IMG/VR virus record: IMGVR_UViG_3300010885_065786 | Coordinates: 1 to 22,022 of that record | Strand: one strand, 5' to 3' | Length of the DNA stretch: 22,022 nt | DNA from: a virus | Notes under the pieces: generated by a model | What the model was told of the DNA's origin: nothing | The model's database searches: none | What the model saw: the letters and a program-made list of their open reading frames with translations, nothing else | Shown here: one piece after another, positions 15,588 through 21,989 of the stretch | How positions within the stretch are numbered: the first letter of the stretch is position 1 | Layout: every line of letters starts with the position of its first letter | Made by a program: the position numbers and the translations under genes

Positions 15588-17564
15588 ATAAATATTATTA
15601 CCACTAAAGAACAACTTGATGAAATGGTTTCGTACTATTTACAGCAAGACTCTTTTGCGTATGATTTAGAAACTGTTGGGCCACAACGTGGCGTAACGGT
15701 TGTCAATGAGGTTTTGTGGATTTCTTTATCTACACATGGTCGAGGTGATGTTATAGCGCTAGGCCACCCAAATGGTGATTTTATTTTAGAGGAGTTCCCT
15801 TTAACTGGCCAAGGACAGAAGCGTGTAGATGCTGGATTACCAGCACGAGAATCTGATTATTCAAGAGATAAAAAGAAAGCCACAGTTACATTTGGACCAC
15901 CACCAGAGCAGCTACTCCCATCAGAAGTGTTTTTGGCGTTAAAGCCGTTGATGTTTGGAGAAGGTCGCACACTTGTTGGTCATAATTTAGTATTTGATTT
16001 AACTTCTATTGCTAAATATTACGGGGGAGAAATTCCTAAGGGCCCGTATTTTGATACTATGATTGCTTCGTTTTTGTATGACAACCGAAATAAAAACAAG
16101 TGCGGTTTAGACGATTGTTTATCTCGTGAATTTGGCTATCACATGGTTAAGGGAATTGGTAAAGAAGTTGAGAAGTATTCATTTCAAGATGTTGCCAAGT
16201 ACGCATACCTTGATGCCAAATACACATTTTTGCTTTATAAGAACGTACTTAAAAAGAAGTTAGAAGAAGGACAGCTAACCAATGTAATGAACTTAGAGAT
16301 GGGTGTCCTTAGGGTTCTATGCCACATGAAGTTGTCCGGGGCTCCAATAGATATAGAGCAGCTAACGGTTTTACACGCTCAGTTAGAGATTGATATTGAG
16401 AAAGCACGTTCTGATATTTACCGAATTGCTGGCAAAGTATTTAATATCAACTCTAACCCAGAGAAGCAAGAGCTTCTATATGGTAAGAAGGAAAATGGTG
16501 GACAAGGCCTTAAGCCTAAGATTCTTACCCCAAAGGGCAAGTCAAAAGACATAGATGGTGAACCCCTAACGTTATCTGACTACTCAGTGGCTTCAGATGC
16601 ATTAGAGCCGTATAGAGACACAAACCCACTTGTAAAAGCGCTCCTGGAGTACTCTGATTTAAATAAGCTTCTTACAACTTACGTTATTCCCTATCTTGGT
16701 GGAGATGTAACCCGCACAACCGCAGGAAAGATTAAGGTTGAACATAAAGAAAGCCTTCTTATTGACGGCAAGATTCATTGTGACTTTGTACAGCATGGGG
16801 CCGAGACTGGACGTTTCTCAAGCCGTAATCCAAACCTTCAAAACGTTCCGGCTCCTCACACGGCTCACGGCAAGGCTATCCGTAATCTTTTTTATGCTCC
16901 CGAAGGCTACAAGCTTGTAGTTGCGGATTATTCACAAATTGAACCGCGAGTGATTGCTTCCATGGCAAAAGACCCAATCATGATGGATAACTATCTCAAT
17001 AACCGAGATATTTATACAACAGTTGGAGACACCATGGGCGTGGACCGCAAGGCAGGTAAAGTCCTTGTTCTTGCTATGGCATATGGTGTTGGTCCCGATA
17101 AAATTGCGGCTTCTATAGGATGTACTGTTACGGAAGCAAAAAATCTTCTTAATGACTTTTCAAAAAAATTTAACGCTGTCAATAAGTACCGAATTATGGT
17201 TGTCAATAGCACACGCAAAAGGGGTTATGTATCCACTCTGCTAGGACGCCGTAGATACCTGCCCGATATTAACTCCTCTAATTTTGGTATTAAATCAGGT
17301 GCAGAACGTCAGGCTTTTAACACTCGCATACAAGGCTCAGCAGCAGACATTATTAAACTTGCTATGATTCGCGCCCAGGACATGATTCCAAAAGAAGCTA
17401 AATTGTTATTGACAGTACATGATGAACTTGTGACCCTCACCCCGGACAATAAAGCATTTGAAACAGCAGAGGCTATTCGTAGCGCTATGGAGGGAATTCA
17501 ACTTTTGGATGTTCCACTGATTGCAGATGTTAAAACCGTTCAACGTTGGGGAGAAGCTAAATAA
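15588..17564 (+). CDS. polA: Family A DNA polymerase with 3'-5' exonuclease domain, probable non-AUG start
   Basis: With the first ATG (15624) it has 646 residues, but the frame is open back to 15579 and encodes INIITTKEQLDE, which supplies the first strand and helix of the exonuclease fold. AGGGGG (15577-15582) stands five bases before ATA 15588; ATT 15594 or 15597 are alternatives. ATG 15624 has no ribosome site. Numbered from ATG 15624, exonuclease motifs are Asp14/Glu16 (YDLET), Asp125 (HNLVFD) and Tyr193/Asp197 (YAYLD). Polymerase motif A is DYSQIEPR (Asp435), with Pro where Leu is usual; motif B has Lys479, Leu483 (Phe762 in E. coli Pol I) and Tyr487; motif C is VHDE (599-601). This is the replicative polymerase. 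A terminator lies just upstream, so its transcript comes by read-through or from an unseen promoter. Confidence 0.93.
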   Translation: MNIITTKEQLDEMVSYYLQQDSFAYDLETVGPQRGVTVVNEVLWISLSTHGRGDVIALGHPNGDFILEEFPLTGQGQKRVDAGLPARESDYSRDKKKATVTFGPPPEQLLPSEVFLALKPLMFGEGRTLVGHNLVFDLTSIAKYYGGEIPKGPYFDTMIASFLYDNRNKNKCGLDDCLSREFGYHMVKGIGKEVEKYSFQDVAKYAYLDAKYTFLLYKNVLKKKLEEGQLTNVMNLEMGVLRVLCHMKLSGAPIDIEQLTVLHAQLEIDIEKARSDIYRIAGKVFNINSNPEKQELLYGKKENGGQGLKPKILTPKGKSKDIDGEPLTLSDYSVASDALEPYRDTNPLVKALLEYSDLNKLLTTYVIPYLGGDVTRTTAGKIKVEHKESLLIDGKIHCDFVQHGAETGRFSSRNPNLQNVPAPHTAHGKAIRNLFYAPEGYKLVVADYSQIEPRVIASMAKDPIMMDNYLNNRDIYTTVGDTMGVDRKAGKVLVLAMAYGVGPDKIAASIGCTVTEAKNLLNDFSKKFNAVNKYRIMVVNSTRKRGYVSTLLGRRRYLPDINSSNFGIKSGAERQAFNTRIQGSAADIIKLAMIRAQDMIPKEAKLLLTVHDELVTLTPDNKAFETAEAIRSAMEGIQLLDVPLIADVKTVQRWGEAK

Positions 17565-18028
17565 TGAGGTGGTTTGATAAGTTTTTTTCTAAAGATGAGC
17601 ATTTACACACCCAATTAGAGATACCTTTCAGCACTATAACTCGTTGGAGTCTTTACGATTTAAGCATTGATAATCCAAATCAAATAGCTTTGTTACTTGG
17701 ATTAAACCCGGTAAGCAAGGAAGGCGAGGAAAAAGAATTAGAAGATAGTTACAAAAGGTTAGCCGCTTTAGACGAACTCCTTCCTTTTATAGATGTTATT
17801 AGTGATTTAAACGCTCGAATAATTGTTGGGACTCAACAACGAGAGTTTGACGAAGAATTTGAAAAATCTATTAGTGATGATGAGTTAGATGCAATGACTG
17901 ACTTCTATAAGGCCATCGGTTTCTCTGCCCTCGTCACCGCTTTTTCATCAGGTATAGAACTTGATATACTTCATACTCACGCATTAAAGTTAAGCACAAC
18001 ATACAAGGAGGAAGAAGATGAGCAGTAA
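17564..18028 (+). CDS. Unknown acidic protein after DNA polymerase
   Basis: 154 residues, not recognised. It starts MRWFDKFFSKDE, has an IPFSTITRWSLYDLSIDNPNQI segment, then ALLLGLNPVS and long acidic helices (EKELEDSYKRLAALDELLPFIDVISDLNARII; DEEFEKSISDDELDAMTDFYK), ending with an Ala/Leu-rich helix and EEEDEQ. It is mostly helical and strongly acidic, without catalytic motifs. ATG 17564 overlaps the polymerase stop (TAATG) with GGGGAG about 10 bases upstream. Its place between PolA and the zinc-ribbon/RecA pair suggests a replication accessory role, possibly by contact with the polymerase; this is position-based only. Confidence 0.5.
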   Translation: MRWFDKFFSKDEHLHTQLEIPFSTITRWSLYDLSIDNPNQIALLLGLNPVSKEGEEKELEDSYKRLAALDELLPFIDVISDLNARIIVGTQQREFDEEFEKSISDDELDAMTDFYKAIGFSALVTAFSSGIELDILHTHALKLSTTYKEEEDEQ

Positions 18029-18392
18029 TTGGTGGGCAAATAAATTAGGACAGCAACAGCCCTCTGTCCCACAATATTCATCTCCACAGCAACCTACTTC
18101 ATATCCCCCCACTCAACAACAGCCTCCATACCTACCGCCCGAAGTAAGAGAACGTCAATTGCCATCAAGTGCAACGACGGCCTCTCGTTGTCCTGGATGC
18201 GGGAGCGGAAATTACACAGGTGGTGGAGAAAATAAACCACGTTGTTATGATTGCGGGTATCCAATTCAACAATCAGGTTCTGGCGTAGGTAAAGGAATTG
18301 TTGGCGGACCACAGGCTTCGGGACCAGCACAGCCTGCACGACAAGTAGCAACCGGCGGTTTTAACCCACAGACAATCATTGGACATATTTAA
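18018..18392 (+). CDS. Disordered zinc-ribbon protein with conserved-looking ends
   Basis: 124 residues. The N-terminus SSNWWANKLG is followed by ~35 residues of Gln/Pro/Tyr-rich disordered chain. A zinc ribbon comes next, Cys58-x2-Cys61 (CPGC) and Cys76-x2-Cys79 (CYDC), then a Gly/Pro/Ala-rich linker and the end FNPQTIIGHI. Two short hydrophobic end motifs around a disordered linker and a zinc ribbon look like an adaptor with two binding peptides. AAGGAGG six bases before ATG 18018 is strong, so it is probably well expressed. It overlaps the preceding gene by 11 bases and the recA-like gene by TAATG, tying it to recombination. Function unknown. Confidence 0.6.
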   Translation: MSSNWWANKLGQQQPSVPQYSSPQQPTSYPPTQQQPPYLPPEVRERQLPSSATTASRCPGCGSGNYTGGGENKPRCYDCGYPIQQSGSGVGKGIVGGPQASGPAQPARQVATGGFNPQTIIGHI

Positions 18393-19468
18393 TGGCACTT
18401 AATCCAGAGTTAGCAAAGATTATTAACAAGATTAACAAAAAGCTTGGTGCAAATACTATTGTTCTTGGTCAAGATATTAGAGACGATGTAATGTCCAGAG
18501 TAACAACTGGGTCTATTGCTTTTGATGTTGCTTTGGGTGGGGGTTGGCCCGTTAATCAATGGCATGAAATTGTTGGAGAAGCTTCTAACGGTAAAACCGC
18601 TATTGCGCTAAAGACAATTGCAGCAAATCAAGCAAAAGACCCAGAATTTACAACTGTATGGGTTGCCGCAGAACAATGGGTACCAGAATATGCAGAGATG
18701 TGCGGTGTTGATTTATCGCGCCTTTACGTTGTATCAACTAACATTATGGAGGAAGCATATGAGTCGGTTATTGAGTTGGTCGAAAGCAAGGCTGTTGATT
18801 GCGTGGTTATTGATTCCCTTCCTGCCCTGGTTCCTAGTGCAGAAGACGAGAAACAAATGGAAGAATTCACAGTAGGCAGAGGTGCCATGCTGACTAACAA
18901 GTTCTTCCGTAAGGTAGGGATTGCTTCTAAACGTTCACTCATTGATTATGAGCGTCCTTTTATTGGAATTATGATTAACCAATGGCGTGACAAGGTGGGC
19001 GTTATGTACGGCGACCCAAGAACTACTCCCGGCGGTAAAGGCAAGGATTACGCTTTTTTTACGCGTATTGAGATTAAGCGCGATGAATGGATTGACGCCG
19101 GTACAGGGCAAGAAAAACATCGCGTAGGTCAGACCATTAAAATTCGCACCCTTAAGAACAAGTCAGCCCCACCATCACAGACAGCTTTTGTTGACTTCTA
19201 CTTTGCTCCAGGAGGTCCCGTAGAACGCGGTAATTACGATTTTGCTAAAGAAGTGATTGCTATGGGTATTATCAATAAGGTCATCACTAGAGCGGGTGCT
19301 TATTATCGCTATGACATTAACGGCGAGACTCGACAATGGCAAGGGGCAGATGCTATGCTTGACTCCATACGGGAAGAAATAGATTTGAAAGAAACTTTAG
19401 AACGCGATGTGCTTGACTCCATTAAAGCTGGGTCTAAGTTCGTAGCAGATGACTCCGATGAGGAGTGA
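18392..19468 (+). CDS. RecA/UvsX-like recombinase
   Basis: 358 residues, about the length of bacterial RecA. SVTTGSIAFDVALGGG-like opening (RVTTGSIAFDVALGGGWP), Walker A GEASNGKT at 62-69, a TTVWVAAEQWVPEYAEMCGVD segment, Walker B VDCVVIDSLPALV, then IGIMINQWRDKVGVMYGDP and TTPGGKGKDYAFFTRIEIKR, which align with RecA loops L1/L2 (NQ-R-K-GVM-G-P-TT-GG). The Asp/Glu-rich end (DDSDEE) resembles the acidic RecA tail. EQW replaces the catalytic-glutamate segment AEHALD, as in other phage forms. It coats ssDNA and drives strand exchange for phage repair and recombination-dependent replication. The zinc-ribbon gene before and the nuclease after overlap it. Confidence 0.92.
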   Translation: MALNPELAKIINKINKKLGANTIVLGQDIRDDVMSRVTTGSIAFDVALGGGWPVNQWHEIVGEASNGKTAIALKTIAANQAKDPEFTTVWVAAEQWVPEYAEMCGVDLSRLYVVSTNIMEEAYESVIELVESKAVDCVVIDSLPALVPSAEDEKQMEEFTVGRGAMLTNKFFRKVGIASKRSLIDYERPFIGIMINQWRDKVGVMYGDPRTTPGGKGKDYAFFTRIEIKRDEWIDAGTGQEKHRVGQTIKIRTLKNKSAPPSQTAFVDFYFAPGGPVERGNYDFAKEVIAMGIINKVITRAGAYYRYDINGETRQWQGADAMLDSIREEIDLKETLERDVLDSIKAGSKFVADDSDEE

Positions 19469-19802
19469 AGGTCAAAAGCAATCTAAGAAGCACGAGGTAC
19501 GATTAGCAAAGAAAGTTGGCGGTCAGCGTAGCGCTGGTAGCGGGGCTTTTTGGGGTCGTAAAGGTGATGTTCGTAGTAGCGACCTTCTTATAGAGCATAA
19601 GTGGACGGGCAAAGCCTCCTTTACTGTCAAAGCCGCAGTTTTGGAGAAAATTGTCAACGAAGCAATTCTTGATAGTCGAATGCCCGTATTAGGTGTGAGT
19701 CTTAACGAGAACAATTATGTATTGCTTACTGAAGATGATTTCTTAGAAATGCGCCAGAATCTTCAGGAGTGCACTTGTCTTACGAAAGTTCCGCCAACTT
19801 AG
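19449..19802 (+). CDS. HJR-like PD-(D/E)XK nuclease, first copy
   Basis: 117 residues. KHEVRLAKKVGGQRSAGSG gives the N-terminal helix with a Glu, then GRKGDVRSSDLLIEHKWT gives the catalytic strands (Asp, then Glu-x-Lys as EHK), followed by a helix (KAAVLEKIVNEAI) and a VLGVSL strand. This is the fold of archaeal Holliday-junction resolvase (Hjc/HJR) and related small phage nucleases. ATG 19449 overlaps recA by 20 bases; ATG 19458 is an alternative. The tight link to recA supports a job in cutting recombination intermediates. Sequence similarity to the second HJR-like gene (21413) is low apart from the motif plan. Confidence 0.65.
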   Translation: MTPMRSEGQKQSKKHEVRLAKKVGGQRSAGSGAFWGRKGDVRSSDLLIEHKWTGKASFTVKAAVLEKIVNEAILDSRMPVLGVSLNENNYVLLTEDDFLEMRQNLQECTCLTKVPPT

Positions 19803-20107
19803 AGTGGTGGCATCAAGCAAAATGTCGTGGCATGGATACAGAATTGTGGTTCCCTCCACGAGATAAAATTAAATATAAAGAAATTGCAACAAAATCAAAA
19901 TCCGTATGCTTTGGTAAAGATGGCTTCCCCGAATGCCCCGTAAGACTTCAATGTTTATTTTATTCAGAGGACATGGATGAGCAGCATGGTATATGGGGAG
20001 GTATGAGCCATCGTGAGCGTAATGCGTTAAAGAGAAAAGCTGCTAAGGTTGGCCTTACATTAGAAGAGTGGGTACTCAAACATGGAAATAAAAGGGGAAA
20101 AATTTAA
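19775..20107 (+). CDS. WhiB-family iron-sulfur transcription factor
   Basis: About 110 residues. Four cysteines (Cys17, Cys45, Cys54, Cys60, counted from TTG 19775) with CPVRLQC, then the hallmark turn HGIWGGMSHRER and a basic C-terminus (KRKAAKVG). The AKCRGMDTELWFPP opening is standard. The spacing is C-x27-C-x8-C-x5-C; the usual form is C-x2-C between the second and third Cys, so six extra residues (within FGKDGFPE) are present. TTG 19775 is chosen because AGGAG lies five bases upstream; GTG 19769 overlaps that site. WhiB proteins bind the host sigma factor through a 4Fe-4S cluster and are limited to Actinobacteria and their phages, so this gene marks the host group. It overlaps both neighbours. 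Confidence 0.88.
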   Translation: MSYESSANLEWWHQAKCRGMDTELWFPPRDKIKYKEIATKSKSVCFGKDGFPECPVRLQCLFYSEDMDEQHGIWGGMSHRERNALKRKAAKVGLTLEEWVLKHGNKRGKI

Positions 20108-20963
20108 GGCAACCGGCAGCCTTAAAAAATTTATTGACGCGGGTAAAAAAACTTCAAGAGTATTAACAACTGTAGAACGTCAACTTATTGCTAAGCCCGC
20201 ACCCACTGACCGTCGTTCTGATGTGCTCCATCCCTCAGCTATGGTTAAAGATGATTGGTGCCATAGAAGTTCATATTTTCAATTACTTGGTTTTCCACCC
20301 CCACCAAGTAAATACCGCGTAACGCTTACACAAAAAAGAGTATTTCAAGTAGGCCATGACATTCATGCAGGTTGGCAAAATATATTTAAAGAGATGGATG
20401 CTCTGTGGGGAAAGTACTATTGCGATGATTGCAAAGACACATTTTTAGGAATTCCATCGAATCACAAAATAGATGTTAAACACCTTGAATATCGAGAGGT
20501 TTCACTTAATTATGAGCCATTAAAGATTTCTGGTCACGCAGACGGAATACTTCTTGGTTTTGGGGAGCCCCTACTATTAGAGATTAAATCCATAGGCGCA
20601 GGCACATTTAGATTTGAAGCGCCAAATCTTACAGCTGAACATAACGGAAATCTTGATGACATGTGGAAAGCGTTAAATGCTCCTTTCATGAGTCATATTA
20701 AACAAGCACAGATGTATATGAAATTAGCTGAATTGATAGGGCTGCCAATACAACCACAAGAAGCAATATTTTTATACGAAAATAAAGCTAATCAACAGGT
20801 TAAAGAATTTGTTATTCCCAAAAGCGATTTTGGAATTAGTCACATTTTGGAAGCAGCTGAACATATAGTTTTTGCGGTTGACAAGAAAGAGCCTCCTACC
20901 TGTAATATTGATGCTACAGAAGGTTGTTATCAGTGTAAGGGGTATGATAATGTTCAAGCTTGA
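20082..20963 (+). CDS. Cas4-like PD-(D/E)XK exonuclease with Fe-S cysteines
   Basis: 293 residues. RecB/Cas4 nuclease motifs appear in order: Cys60 in DDWCHRSSYF, GHDIH (91-95), GHADG with Asp154, LEIKS with Glu167 and Lys169, then HIKQAQMYM (the Q-x-x-x-Y helix). Three cysteines close the protein (Cys274, Cys282, Cys285, as GCYQC), which with Cys60 could hold a 4Fe-4S cluster, as in Cas4 and AddB. A further CDDC pair sits near residue 130. No cas genes or repeats are nearby, so this is a phage recombination exonuclease rather than part of a CRISPR locus; it could make 3' overhangs for the RecA-like protein. It overlaps whiB by 26 bases. Confidence 0.82.
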   Translation: MEIKGEKFKATGSLKKFIDAGKKTSRVLTTVERQLIAKPAPTDRRSDVLHPSAMVKDDWCHRSSYFQLLGFPPPPSKYRVTLTQKRVFQVGHDIHAGWQNIFKEMDALWGKYYCDDCKDTFLGIPSNHKIDVKHLEYREVSLNYEPLKISGHADGILLGFGEPLLLEIKSIGAGTFRFEAPNLTAEHNGNLDDMWKALNAPFMSHIKQAQMYMKLAELIGLPIQPQEAIFLYENKANQQVKEFVIPKSDFGISHILEAAEHIVFAVDKKEPPTCNIDATEGCYQCKGYDNVQA

Positions 20964-21447
20964 GGTTACAGGAATTAGTGAAGAAATTATTTCAATATTA
21001 GAGCGTCAAGGTTTGACAGTAAAAAAAGTTCTTGACATAGAATTACCTGATTTCCCTACAGACATCACATTAGTGGGAGACCAAGACCTTATGGTAATGG
21101 CGTCTAAATACATGGAGAACTACAACATGATGCGCACACAGACCGCGTGTGCTCAAGTTGCAGAACTAGAAGCAGAGAATGACTACGATTTAGCTGAGGC
21201 AAGGGCTTTAATTTCCACTTCAACAGGTAAAAGTACAGAAAAAGCTGGGCTTTTAAAAGCAGCTGTACTAACCCAATCAGATATCCAAGAAAAACTTAAA
21301 GTTAAAAAATACACATACGCGTACCGTAAGCTTATGGAGACTACACAGGACAATATGGAGCGGTATTACAGCCTAGTGAGCCGTGAGCTAACCCGACGCA
21401 CTTCAGGAGACCGTGACCGCATGCGAGGCAGCCGTTACAGTGCCTAG
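20950..21447 (+). CDS. Helical protein, possible UvsY-like recombination mediator
   Basis: 165 residues. A short beta/alpha N-terminus (FKLEVTGISEEIISILERQG) is followed by a long helical region: MASKYMENYNMMRTQTACA, VAELEAENDYDLAEARALI, a GKSTEKAG loop, AVLTQSDIQEKLKVKKYTYA, then YRKLMETTQDNMERYYSLVS and a basic end. The plan (paired helices, Ser/Thr-Gly loop, 'VL..D..' turn, long last helix of Tyr/Arg character) resembles T4 UvsY, the mediator that loads UvsX. This is pattern recognition only. ATG 20950 is chosen since AAGGGG is seven bases upstream; ATG 20944 is too close. Location among RecA, Cas4-like and HJR-like genes fits a mediator. Confidence 0.5.
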   Translation: MFKLEVTGISEEIISILERQGLTVKKVLDIELPDFPTDITLVGDQDLMVMASKYMENYNMMRTQTACAQVAELEAENDYDLAEARALISTSTGKSTEKAGLLKAAVLTQSDIQEKLKVKKYTYAYRKLMETTQDNMERYYSLVSRELTRRTSGDRDRMRGSRYSA

Positions 21448-21790
21448 TCAGTCAAGAAAACATAGAGGGTATCGTTCGCAAAAAGTAGTAGCTATGTACT
21501 TAGCCGAGCATGGATTCCCTTTTGCTGAAAGTACAGGGGCTGGTCGTAGCGGAACAGATATTACGGGCACTATTGGAATTGATTGGGAAGTTAAAGCCCG
21601 CAAAGATTTTTCACCCAGCGCCACTATTAAGCAGCTTAAAGACAGACACAACGGTAAAGATTTGCCCGTAGCAGTTTTGCGTCTTAACGGACAGGGAGAG
21701 GTTAATATTACTGAATGGGTTACACTAGTGCGGTTAGAAGATTTTGTTAACTTGTTGCGAGCCGCAGGATATGGAGAGCCAGATGTATAA
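21413..21790 (+). CDS. HJR-like PD-(D/E)XK nuclease, second copy
   Basis: 125 residues from GTG 21413 (AGGAG three bases upstream) or 116 from GTG 21440, which overlaps the preceding stop by 8 bases; both are plausible. SRKHRGYRSQKVVAMYLAEH is the N-terminal helix, AESTGAGRSGTDITG gives the Asp motif and IDWEVKARKD the Glu-x-Lys motif, with AVLRLNG and VTLVRLEDFVNLLRAAGYGE closing. This is a common actinobacteriophage nuclease type, close in plan to Holliday-junction resolvases and VRR-NUC domains. It would act on branched DNA in phage recombination. It overlaps the small coiled-coil gene by 8 bases. Confidence 0.7.
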   Translation: MTACEAAVTVPSQSRKHRGYRSQKVVAMYLAEHGFPFAESTGAGRSGTDITGTIGIDWEVKARKDFSPSATIKQLKDRHNGKDLPVAVLRLNGQGEVNITEWVTLVRLEDFVNLLRAAGYGEPDV

Positions 21791-21989
21791 AGAAGCGCAT
21801 AAACTTTTACAAGAATTGTTTAATGCCAAAGAAGAAGTTAAACGTTTAGAAACAGAGTACAGAAAAGTATGTGAGTGCAATGAAAAACTTCCAGGGGTGG
21901 TAGAAAAACCATCAGATAAGTCTTATTATTACCGCAAAATGTATAAAACATGCCAGTACCACACAACGAGGTTAACACACAGTGCCTAA
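21783..21989 (+). CDS. Small coiled-coil protein, unknown
   Basis: 68 residues. An amphipathic helix (EAHKLLQELFNAKEEVKRLE) leads to a Cys-containing segment (VCECNEK), a Pro-rich turn and a basic Tyr-rich helix (SYYYRKMYKTCQYH). Three cysteines and one His might bind metal, but the spacing fits no known finger. ATG 21783 is chosen because GGAG lies six bases upstream; ATG 21771 in frame is an alternative. It overlaps the nuclease stop by 8 bases and the next gene by 8 bases. Function unknown. Confidence 0.5.
   Translation: MYKEAHKLLQELFNAKEEVKRLETEYRKVCECNEKLPGVVEKPSDKSYYYRKMYKTCQYHTTRLTHSA

Noticed and set aside
15593-15598. TATTAT as a -10 box for polA, giving a start near 15605
   Set aside because: No -35-like box at the right distance, no TGn extension, and the transcript would lose the exonuclease N-terminus and have no ribosome site.
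20872-20949. Longer N-terminus for the UvsY-like protein
   Set aside because: The added residues read out of the end of the Cas4-like gene, and a good ribosome site precedes ATG 20950.
20082-20963. Cas4-like gene as sign of a phage CRISPR system
   Set aside because: No repeats, no cas1/cas2 and no effector genes in the window; a recombination context explains it better.
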